Below, in pieces: positions 1 through 5,049 of a stretch of DNA of 5,049 bases; position 1 is the stretch's first letter; each line of letters opens with the position of its first letter. Source of the stretch: Candidatus Hydrogenedentota bacterium (GTDB lineage: Bacteria > Hydrogenedentota > Hydrogenedentia > Hydrogenedentales > CAITNO01). The notes below the pieces were generated by a model, which saw nothing but the letters and a program-made list of their open reading frames with translations, did not search any database and had not been told where the DNA came from. Position numbers and translations under genes: made by a program. The stretch covers positions 1 through 5,049 of the forward strand of contig DSBB01000361.1 in the NCBI GenBank assembly GCA_011046175.1. The letters run 5' to 3'.

Positions 1-452
1 ATAATAGACTCGACAGGCTGATCCGGTGTCGAGGCGCGCAAGCCCTCCATGATCGCCGCCGAAACTATCTCCCGTTCATCTCGCAATCTCGCAATGCGTT
101 TCTTCAAAAGGTCGAGTTGTCGCAGCACTTTCGCACGGTCTATCCGATAATAATCCGGAACTTTGGCCGCCTCCTGTTCCCGAGCCTCTTGCGTACGTTG
201 CAGGTCCACCGACTCGAAGTAAAACATCGCCCTTATCTCGCGATTTGACACAGGGCTGTCCATATCGGCCTGAAAAAGAATGTCCCGAGTCGGCTCCCGC
301 GTCAATGCGGCAACACAGATAAGAAAGGCGAGAAGTATGCCAAGCCACTGCAACATCCGCATGCGTCCCGTCTTCGACGAGAGCGCGCCCGCAGTGCCGT
401 TGCCGGCGCCGCCTCTTTTTTCGGATGCTATCGTACCGTTGTTGTTTTTCAT
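1..452 (-). CDS. 7TM HD-domain phosphohydrolase (PgpH/YqfF-type), N-terminal part, cut by window edge
   Basis: This is an open frame from ATG at 452 to the left edge: 150 codons with no stop, so the gene is incomplete. Residues 1-32 are a polar, Gly/Ala/Lys-rich cytoplasmic stretch. Residues about 33-51 (MLQWLGILLAFLICVAALT) form one hydrophobic membrane segment. After it comes an extracytoplasmic stretch with DSPVSNREIRAMFYFES (65-81), REQEAAKVPDYYRID (91-105) and a charged, probably helical part to residue 135. This layout resembles the start of 7TMR-HDED proteins, which have one TM helix, an external domain, further TM helices and a cytoplasmic HD domain. Characterised members (PgpH) hydrolyse cyclic di-AMP, but the catalytic HD domain lies outside the window, so the activity is inferred. 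It lies 65 bp downstream of phoH on the same strand, the classic phoH-pgpH-ybeY order. The Shine-Dalgarno is poor (AAGG only 2 nt from the ATG). M31 or M33, just before the TM segment, are alternative starts. Confidence 0.78.
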   Translation of the reverse strand, partial: MKNNNGTIASEKRGGAGNGTAGALSSKTGRMRMLQWLGILLAFLICVAALTREPTRDILFQADMDSPVSNREIRAMFYFESVDLQRTQEAREQEAAKVPDYYRIDRAKVLRQLDLLKKRIARLRDEREIVSAAIMEGLRASTPDQPVESI

Positions 453-517
453 TACCTTGAAAACTTACATGTCGCCTTCTGGTAAATCAGCCCGTTTTCG
501 ATAATGCCTTGGCCTGT

Positions 518-1465
518 TCAGGATGATGTATCCCCGGGCGGACCTGTGGTGTCCCACGAATGGTTCGTGCCGCTTCTGCCCTGTTCGGTCGGCTGCCTAT
601 GACCGAGATCAACAGCTCTGCCCGCCGTTTCGTAAGCGTTGATCACCTGTTGCACCAATGGATTTCGCACTACGTCCCGATTCGTAAGATGCACCGCGCC
701 AATGCCCTTGATGTTGTGCAAAACACGGCGCGCGTCCACCAAGCCTGAACGTGTATTGGGCGGCAAGTCAACCTGAGTGATATCACCTGTTATTACCGCC
801 TTTGAATTCTGGCCCAACCGCGTTAAAAACATTAACATCTGGTCTACCGTCGTGTTTTGCGCCTCGTCAAGGATTACAAAAGCGTTATCAAGGGTGCGTC
901 CCCGCATAAACGCCAGCGGCGCGACCTCGATGCATTCTTGATCAATCAGCCGACGGACGCGTTCCATATCCACCATCGAATACAACGCGTCATACAAGGG
1001 GCGCAAATAGGGATTGACCTTCTGCGCCAAGTCGCCCGGCAGAAAACCCAGCCGTTCCCCCGCTTCCACCGCGGGGCGCGTGAGCACAAGACGTTTGACC
1101 TGACGGTTTAGCAGCGCCGACACCGCCACCGCCATGGCAAGATAGGTCTTCCCGGTTCCCGCCGGACCAATGACCAATGTAATGTCATGGTTGTTAATCG
1201 CGTCCAGATACTCTTTTTGCCCCTGGGTGCGGGGGCGTATGTTGATGTCGGCACGAATAGCCGCAGGTTTATCAGACCATAGCGCGCTTCTATCGGTATT
1301 TTCTGAGGTTCGCAATGTGGAAAGCGCGTATTCAAAGTCAGACAGGGAGGGCGTATAGCCCCGGCGAACCGCTGTCAACATGTCTGAAAGCATCGCGCTG
1401 ACCGCATTCGCAGGTTCTTCTTCGCCGATTACGACCACCTTGGCGCCTCGGTCAACAATGCGCAC
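518..1465 (-). CDS. phoH: PhoH family ATPase (phosphate starvation-inducible protein PhoH-like), 5' end unresolved
   Basis: This is a cytoplasmic P-loop ATPase of the PhoH/YbeZ family, which is linked to RNA metabolism and ribosome maturation, often with YbeY. In the 315 residues read from GTG at 1465, the Walker A motif is GPAGTGKT (100-107). The PhoH signature RPAVEAGERLGFLPGDLAQK lies at 130-149, Walker B VILDEAQN at 197-204, and the sensor region ITGDITQVDLP at 225-235. The ATPase core therefore looks intact. The last 28 or so residues are a polar Gly/Thr/Ser tail without recognisable motifs. The GTG at 1465 is the first ATG, GTG or TTG in this frame but has no Shine-Dalgarno. Family-like sequence continues upstream to about 1555, so the true start must lie further up (see the entry at 1466-1593). 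A candidate promoter lies at 1643-1671, and a PgpH-type gene follows after 65 bp, probably in the same transcript. Family assignment is very sure; the 5' boundary is not. Confidence 0.93.
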   Translation of the reverse strand: MRIVDRGAKVVVIGEEEPANAVSAMLSDMLTAVRRGYTPSLSDFEYALSTLRTSENTDRSALWSDKPAAIRADINIRPRTQGQKEYLDAINNHDITLVIGPAGTGKTYLAMAVAVSALLNRQVKRLVLTRPAVEAGERLGFLPGDLAQKVNPYLRPLYDALYSMVDMERVRRLIDQECIEVAPLAFMRGRTLDNAFVILDEAQNTTVDQMLMFLTRLGQNSKAVITGDITQVDLPPNTRSGLVDARRVLHNIKGIGAVHLTNRDVVRNPLVQQVINAYETAGRAVDLGHRQPTEQGRSGTNHSWDTTGPPGDTSS

Positions 1466-1593
1466 AGGCGACCGTGACTGGATGTATTTGCGAATCTCAC
1501 CGTTGTAGCCAAGGAGCTTCAGTGATTCTTCCTGGCTGTCCAGTTCAATTTCACAGTTCAGAACCGTTTTAACACCCTTTCGGTAATGCCCAT
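1466..1593 (-). other. Upstream coding extension of phoH, needing a frame change or non-standard start
   Basis: Reading the phoH frame upstream of GTG 1465 gives ELDSQEESLKLLGYNGEIRK and then YIQSRSP, directly joined to VRIVDRGAKVVVIG. This looks like the normal PhoH N-terminus, where an 'ELDSQEE..LLG' segment precedes 'VRIV.RG'. The frame stays open to a TAA at 1705-1703 but contains no ATG, GTG or TTG. One frame over, ATG at 1593 reads MGITERVLKRF and then a stop (TGA, 1560-1558). Joining the frames at the AAAA run (1570-1567) gives MGITERVLKTVLNCEIELDS, a plausible start yielding a protein of about 358 residues. Alternatives are a CTG start at 1561 (347 residues) or an ATT start. A one-base deletion in the read or genome, or a real -1 shift at AAAA, would explain the data equally well. 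That this stretch encodes phoH is well supported; the mechanism is inference. Confidence 0.7.
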
Positions 1594-1712
1594 GTCCGGA
1601 ACGACAGACGCTTTGCCCGCGGTTCCCGTTAAGATTGGGAGTATTGTAAATGAAACCAAAAAAAAGCGCAACATTCCATTCCGACAGCGTTATAAATAAA
1701 TATTATCTCATA
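1594..1712. other. Intergenic region between mtnA and phoH
   Basis: This AT-richer stretch separates the mtnA stop from the phoH 5' region. It holds the candidate phoH promoter and an eight-base A/T run (1658-1665). I looked for a Rho-independent terminator for mtnA. The T run on the minus strand is not preceded by a convincing GC stem (only a CGC/GCG match of three pairs), so mtnA transcription may read through into phoH. Confidence 0.5.
1643..1671 (-). promoter_or_regulatory. Candidate sigma-70 promoter for phoH
   Basis: On the minus strand, TTGCGC (1671-1666) and TACAAT (1648-1643) are separated by exactly 17 bases, which include a run of eight T. The -10 matches TATAAT at 5 of 6 positions; the -35 matches only the TTG of TTGACA. 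Transcription would begin near 1636, upstream of both phoH start candidates (1593 and 1561) and downstream of mtnA. This would give the phoH-pgpH pair its own promoter. Judged by eye only. Confidence 0.45.
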
Positions 1713-2756
1713 TCATTGCGTTAATCTGACGATTTCAGGGGTGTATGGTGGTTTAAGTATGCCACGGTCCGTGATAAACGCTGTGATCAATTCTGAGGGA
1801 GTGATGTCAAATGCCGGATTATAGATGTTTACATGGTCAGGAGCGGTTTTGTGCCCTCCCCAGCAGGCAACCTCGTCCCTGTCGCGTTGCTCGATGGGTA
1901 TGTCGTCCCCCGTGCGAGTCTGCACGTCAAAGGTGCTCGACGGCGCAGCCACGTAAAAGGGGATATTATGCATCTTTGCCGATACGGCGACGCCGTAGGT
2001 GCCGATTTTGTTAGCGGCGTCGCCGTTCGCTGCGATGCGGTCCGCGCCGACAATTACCAGTTGCACGCGCCCCTCGCGCATGACCTGCGCAGCCATGTTG
2101 TCACATAAAAGCGTAACGTCAATGCCCGCCTGTGTGAGTTCCCATGCCGTCAGTCGGGCCCCCTGTAAAAGTGGCCGGGTCTCATCGGCAAAGACATGGA
2201 AAGTGCGCCCCTGCTCGTGGGCGATGTACATGGGCGCAAGCGCCGTTCCATAGCCCGAGGTGGCAAGTCCGCCCGCGTTACAGTGGGTCAGCACGCTGCT
2301 GCCCTCCCCGATAAGCGGCGCGCCGTATTCGCCGATGGCGCGGCACATGGCCAGGTCTTCTTCACAGATGCGGTTGGCCTCGGCTTCGAGGGCGTCCAGA
2401 AGCGCCTCGCGAGACATATTGTCGGCACTGCCGTCCATTACCTTCTTCATTCGATCCAGAGCATAAAAAAGATTTACCGCCGTGGGACGGGAACCGGCCA
2501 GATAGGTGATGACATCCGCAAGATGGCGCTTCAGGCTCGCCGTGTCGGCGGCGTCAGCGCGCAAGGCCGCCACCACCACGCCGTAGGCGGCGCATACGCC
2601 GATGGCGGGCGCGCCCCGAACGCGCAACACCTTGATGGCCTCCCAGACGTCCTCCTCTGTTTCCAGTTCGATAAATTTTACGTCGTTGGGCAGCAGCGTC
2701 TGGTCAATGATGATGAGTTTGCGCTCTTTCCATGCAATGGTAGCCGTGGGAATCAT
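1713..2756 (-). CDS. mtnA: S-methyl-5-thioribose-1-phosphate isomerase (MtnA)
   Basis: MtnA converts 5-methylthioribose-1-phosphate to 5-methylthioribulose-1-phosphate in the cytosolic methionine salvage pathway. It belongs to the eIF2B alpha/beta/delta-like fold family. The 347-residue length is typical. Visible family motifs are RGAPAIG (47-53), LTHCNAGGLATSGYGTAL (156-173) with the expected catalytic Cys159, FADETRPLLQGARLTAWEL (189-207), VGADRIAANGDAANKIGTY (236-254) with catalytic Asp239, APSSTFD (271-277) and YNPAFDITPSELIT (312-325). Cys159 and Asp239 match the C160/D240 pair described for the Bacillus enzyme. ATG 2756 is preferred because GGAG sits 7 bases upstream. The longer reading from TTG 2777 adds seven residues and lacks a Shine-Dalgarno. 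No other methionine salvage gene is in the window. In lineages lacking the full pathway, MtnA can also serve disposal of methylthioribose or 5-deoxyribose by-products. It is divergent from the phosphoesterase gene. Confidence 0.95.
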   Translation of the reverse strand: MIPTATIAWKERKLIIIDQTLLPNDVKFIELETEEDVWEAIKVLRVRGAPAIGVCAAYGVVVAALRADAADTASLKRHLADVITYLAGSRPTAVNLFYALDRMKKVMDGSADNMSREALLDALEAEANRICEEDLAMCRAIGEYGAPLIGEGSSVLTHCNAGGLATSGYGTALAPMYIAHEQGRTFHVFADETRPLLQGARLTAWELTQAGIDVTLLCDNMAAQVMREGRVQLVIVGADRIAANGDAANKIGTYGVAVSAKMHNIPFYVAAPSSTFDVQTRTGDDIPIEQRDRDEVACWGGHKTAPDHVNIYNPAFDITPSELITAFITDRGILKPPYTPEIVRLTQ

Positions 2757-2763
2757 TTCAAGT

Positions 2764-2767
2764 CTCC
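2764..2767 (-). promoter_or_regulatory. Shine-Dalgarno of mtnA, fixes the start
   Basis: GGAG on the minus strand lies 7 bases before ATG 2756. It falls inside the longer TTG-initiated reading, which argues that the shorter form is the real protein. Confidence 0.75.
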
Positions 2768-2924
2768 GTGCATTCAAAGGGATATGGCGCGTATACTACC
2801 ATAAATACAGACCTGTTCAAAGTCTCTTGGTGAAATGCAGGCCGTGCGACGTTCGCAGGCATGCGCATGAATGCGCCGCTCGTTTCTTTGGATGATGAAA
2901 ACAGTCCGGGGGCGGACCCGGCTT

Positions 2925-2930
2925 GGAGAG
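2925..2930 (+). promoter_or_regulatory. Shine-Dalgarno of the phosphoesterase gene, fixes the start
   Basis: The GGAGAG here, with its GGAG core 7 bases before ATG 2936, selects that codon. The in-frame ATGs at 2861 and 2867 have no comparable site, and using them would place a charged 25-residue stretch before the signal peptide. Confidence 0.75.
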
Positions 2931-2935
2931 AACAC

Positions 2936-4753
2936 ATGATGAATCCCTTTGTTCGACAATCCCTTGCGCAACGCTGCGCCGTGTTATGTTTGTCGGTTAT
3001 GACACTGCTGGCGTCCGGCGTCGCGGCGGCGACGCAATCGCCCGTGGCATCGGTGATGGACGAACTGGTGGCTACTCTGTGTGAGGGACGCAGTTTTGAG
3101 GAGGTGTCCGCGCTGGACAACACCGCCATCATGGCGGTACTCACGCCCGAACAGCGGCGCGTGCTCTCCACGGAATACTGGGCGTTTGACGTCAACGTGC
3201 CGGTTATTGTGTCCGTCGTGCGTGATACCGCGCAGGAAACACCGCCCTTCTGGCTGGAGGAGCGCGACTTTGAAAAAACCGGCCTGACCGTGTGCAACGA
3301 GAACTACACCTATGAAGTCTGGCAAAAGCAGTTCCCCGCCGGACGGGTCGGGCTGGGTATCAACGGCTTCGACCGGCATCGCCCCCATTATTTTGTGGGC
3401 GTGGGGCCGCAGAACACAGCCGATACGGTTGCCATAAGCAATGCCGTGCCCGCGCCACAGGAGGTGTATCCCTTCGCCAAAGGTTCGAGCATCTATCATG
3501 ACTGGCCGGACCTGGTAATCACTGAAATGCCGGAATCCCTCAAAGGGCATCTCTTGTTACCGACCATTCGCGGACGCGCGCGGGAAGCCCAGTTGATCGG
3601 CGCGTTCCGCCAAACAGCGCACCCGTCCTCCGAAACACCGGATATGGTGACGCTCACCTGGAGCGACAATCCGCAAACCACCCAGACCATCCAATGGCGC
3701 GTATCCCTGGCCAATGACAATCCCCATGCAGTCTATTACAGACGGAAAGGCACGGAAATATGGGCAGCCGCTGCGTCGGAGTCCAACGTGCTTGACGACC
3801 GAAACATTATCAATGACCGAAGTGTGCGCTGGCACAGGGCAACGCTTTGTGATTTGCAACCGGACACCGACTATGAGTATGCGATTGCGGCAACAGGTGA
3901 AAGTCCGACGGCAGCGGTTGGTGAATTTCGCACCGCCCCCGCACATGATGGCGCGCCCTTCACATTCCTGTGGATGAGCGACACCCATAACAATCCCGCC
4001 GGCATTCCGTTGTTGGAAAAGGCGTGGGAACTGCATCCGGACGCGGCGTTCCTGACCATCTCCGGCGATCTTGTCGGCACCGGTCAGCAGCGGGACGACT
4101 GGGACACCTTGTTCGCCAACTACAAGAAATTCCTGCGGCACAGACCGATTGTGCCGTCCATCGGCAACCACGACGCCATTGACGGGTTGGGCTCGGAATT
4201 GTATCGCACCTTGCTCCATCTGCCCGACAACGGGCCGGAAGGCTTCCAGCGCGGCCAGTCCTACAGCCTGCGCTATGGCAACCTGCTGCTGGTTTCGCTG
4301 GACGTGACGGCGGATGTGGCGGCGCAACGTCCGTGGCTGGAGGCAACCCTGCGCGACACGGACGCGCAGTGGAAGGTGGCGGTGCTGCATTTCCCGCCCT
4401 ATGCGCTACGTGAGGACTACCCCGACATTCAACAGGAATGGTGCTCCCTGTTTGATGCGTATCATGTTGACTTGGCGCTCGCCGGGCATGTCCATTACTA
4501 CCTGCGCACGTTCCCGCTGCGGGACGGCGAAATAATGGACAACCCTGAAGACGGAACCATCTATCTGCTCTCGGTGGCGGTGCCGGGCAGGGAACGCCCC
4601 CCGATCAAACCGCGCTATGCCGAGGTGGTTGATTTAAGCGGCATACCCACCTGCACCGCCTTTATCGTGGAGGACAACCGTCTGGTCATGCGCGCATACG
4701 ACGCCGACGGCAATGTCCGAGACACATTCACCATTGAAAAACAGGGGCGATAA
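2936..4753 (+). CDS. Secreted calcineurin-like metallophosphoesterase with fibronectin-like (PAP-N-like) domain
   Basis: Predicted exported phosphoesterase of 605 residues; the substrate is unknown. Residues 1-32 look like a Sec signal peptide: n-region MMNPFVRQSLAQR, hydrophobic CAVLCLSVMTLLASG, cleavage near VAAA-TQ. No lipobox is seen. Residues about 35-210 match no domain I know, with landmarks GLTVCNENYTYEVW and GRVGLGINGFDRHRPHYFVG. Residues about 234-335 look like the fibronectin-type/purple acid phosphatase N-domain, including LQPDTDYEYAI and ending GEFRTAP. The catalytic domain (about 341-580) has all five metal blocks: SDTH (Asp349, His351), GDLVG (Asp378), GNHD (Asn411, His412), LHFPPY (His485) and GHVHYY (His518, His520). 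The purple-acid-phosphatase Tyr (GDxxY) is Gly381, so this is an ordinary dinuclear metallophosphoesterase rather than a true purple enzyme. The next gene starts 2 bases after the TAA, indicating an operon. A phosphomonoesterase, phosphodiesterase or nucleotidase role all remain possible. Confidence 0.88.
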   Translation: MMNPFVRQSLAQRCAVLCLSVMTLLASGVAAATQSPVASVMDELVATLCEGRSFEEVSALDNTAIMAVLTPEQRRVLSTEYWAFDVNVPVIVSVVRDTAQETPPFWLEERDFEKTGLTVCNENYTYEVWQKQFPAGRVGLGINGFDRHRPHYFVGVGPQNTADTVAISNAVPAPQEVYPFAKGSSIYHDWPDLVITEMPESLKGHLLLPTIRGRAREAQLIGAFRQTAHPSSETPDMVTLTWSDNPQTTQTIQWRVSLANDNPHAVYYRRKGTEIWAAAASESNVLDDRNIINDRSVRWHRATLCDLQPDTDYEYAIAATGESPTAAVGEFRTAPAHDGAPFTFLWMSDTHNNPAGIPLLEKAWELHPDAAFLTISGDLVGTGQQRDDWDTLFANYKKFLRHRPIVPSIGNHDAIDGLGSELYRTLLHLPDNGPEGFQRGQSYSLRYGNLLLVSLDVTADVAAQRPWLEATLRDTDAQWKVAVLHFPPYALREDYPDIQQEWCSLFDAYHVDLALAGHVHYYLRTFPLRDGEIMDNPEDGTIYLLSVAVPGRERPPIKPRYAEVVDLSGIPTCTAFIVEDNRLVMRAYDADGNVRDTFTIEKQGR

Positions 4754-4755
4754 CC

Positions 4756-5049
4756 ATGTTTGAAAACGCTGCTGGCGCGCTGTGCAGCGCCAATCCCCGT
4801 CTTGACATGAAAGGCATTATCACTGTGTTGAACACGCCCTTTGCCGCGTCCGGCCAAATAGACCATGACGCCTACGCGCAGCACATCGAATATGCGCTGG
4901 CGGCGGGCGTCAACGGATTCCTCGCCCCCGCCATGGCGGGCGAAGCCGGCAAACTGACAAGGGAAGAACGGATTGAACTGATACGGACACTGCTGGCGGT
5001 GGTGCGCGGGCGTGTGCCCGTCATCGGTTGCGCCACCCGGCACCCCGTC
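4756..5049 (+). CDS. Dihydrodipicolinate synthase/N-acetylneuraminate lyase family protein, N-terminal part, cut by window edge
   Basis: Ninety-eight codons are visible before the right edge. The sequence fits the start of a DapA/NanA-type TIM-barrel class I aldolase: strand MKGIITVLNTPFAASGQID (18-36), helix AYAQHIEYALAAGVNGFLAP (39-58), then AMAGEAGKLTREERIELIR (59-77) and the next strand VPVIGCATR (87-95). In DapA the loop reads GTTGE, with a catalytic-triad threonine. Here it is AMAGE (59-63), so both threonines are missing and lysine-biosynthetic DapA is unlikely. The Schiff-base lysine and the conserved tyrosine lie outside the window. ATG 4756 is supported by AGGGG (4743-4747) 8 bases upstream. 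M18 (4807), where family similarity begins, has no Shine-Dalgarno, so a 17-residue N-terminal extension is likely. The gene starts 2 bases after the phosphoesterase stop, so the two are probably translationally coupled. Substrate unknown: sugar-acid or other 2-keto-acid aldolases are possible. Confidence 0.85.
   Translation, partial: MFENAAGALCSANPRLDMKGIITVLNTPFAASGQIDHDAYAQHIEYALAAGVNGFLAPAMAGEAGKLTREERIELIRTLLAVVRGRVPVIGCATRHPV

Larger units (their letters stand above)
2757..2935. promoter_or_regulatory. Divergent promoter region between mtnA and the phosphoesterase gene
   Basis: This 179-bp region should carry promoters for both divergent genes. On the plus strand, TATACT (2792-2797) is a good -10 match but has only a weak -35 (TGCATT, 2769-2774, 17-base spacer). 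On the minus strand, TTGAAC (2820-2815) with TAGTAT after 16 bases is a weak pair for mtnA. The two candidates overlap around 2792-2798, so the polymerases could compete. The mtnA leader would be only a few tens of bases long, too short for a SAM riboswitch. ATGCGCAT (2861-2868) is a perfect 8-base palindrome, followed by another ATGCGC at 2871. Confidence 0.35.

Noticed and set aside
76..348. 90-codon minus-strand frame near the left edge
   Set aside because: It overlaps the PgpH-type frame on the same strand, which has a TM segment and family-like sequence and is open to the edge; this frame has none of these.
1658..1705. Rho-independent terminator after mtnA
   Set aside because: There is an eight-T run on the minus strand, but the preceding sequence forms no stem longer than about three pairs. 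The run fits better as a promoter spacer.
2196..2804. 202-codon plus-strand open frame over mtnA
   Set aside because: It is antisense to a clear mtnA, its residue composition looks like a shadow, and it has no recognisable domain.
2757..2860. SAM-responsive riboswitch upstream of mtnA
   Set aside because: The available leader is too short and I see no conserved SAM-aptamer stems.
2984..3550. 188-codon minus-strand open frame inside the phosphoesterase gene
   Set aside because: It is a shadow of the N-terminal half of the phosphoesterase gene, with no motif and no ribosome binding site that I can see.
3557..4390. 277-codon minus-strand open frame inside the phosphoesterase gene
   Set aside because: It lies opposite a gene with complete metal-binding motifs. 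Long antisense frames are expected in GC-rich coding DNA, and the translation (rich in Arg, Gln, Val) shows no domain.
4615..5043. 142-codon minus-strand frame across the phosphoesterase/aldolase junction
   Set aside because: It is antisense to two recognised genes, and its translation has no family features.

Overview
The window reads as ordinary chromosomal DNA from a Gram-negative-type, moderately GC-rich bacterium. Three features suggest this: a secreted calcineurin-like phosphoesterase with a Sec signal peptide, a PhoH/HD-phosphohydrolase pair, and a methionine-salvage isomerase. Phylum is not decidable by eye. The mix of genes and the phosphoesterase architecture would fit an environmental lineage such as Planctomycetes or Hydrogenedentes, but that is a guess. 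I see no mobile elements, CRISPR arrays, tRNA or rRNA genes.

Left part, minus strand (1-2756): three genes read leftwards. mtnA (1713-2756) encodes S-methyl-5-thioribose-1-phosphate isomerase. It has an excellent ribosome binding site, which moves the start to an internal ATG. Next is a PhoH-family ATPase (518-1465 as an uninterrupted ORF) with its own good promoter candidate. PhoH homology clearly continues upstream of its first usable start codon, to about 1555, in a frame without ATG, GTG or TTG. A well-placed ATG at 1593 lies one frame away. Last is the N-terminal 150 codons of a 7TM HD-domain phosphohydrolase (PgpH/YqfF type), running off the left edge. phoH followed by pgpH is a widely conserved gene order, usually continued by ybeY.

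Right part, plus strand (2936-5049): divergent from mtnA is a putative two-gene operon. The first gene encodes a 605-residue exported metallophosphoesterase with an unrecognised N-terminal region, a fibronectin-like/PAP-N-like domain and a complete set of metal-binding motifs. Two bases after its stop codon begins a dihydrodipicolinate synthase/N-acetylneuraminate lyase family aldolase, cut by the right edge. In this protein the usual threonine pair of the GTTGE motif is replaced. The 179-bp gap between mtnA and the phosphoesterase gene should hold both divergent promoters.

No clearly new system is evident. The points worth a second look are the broken or non-canonical start of phoH, the N-terminal region of the phosphoesterase, and the tightly coupled atypical aldolase.
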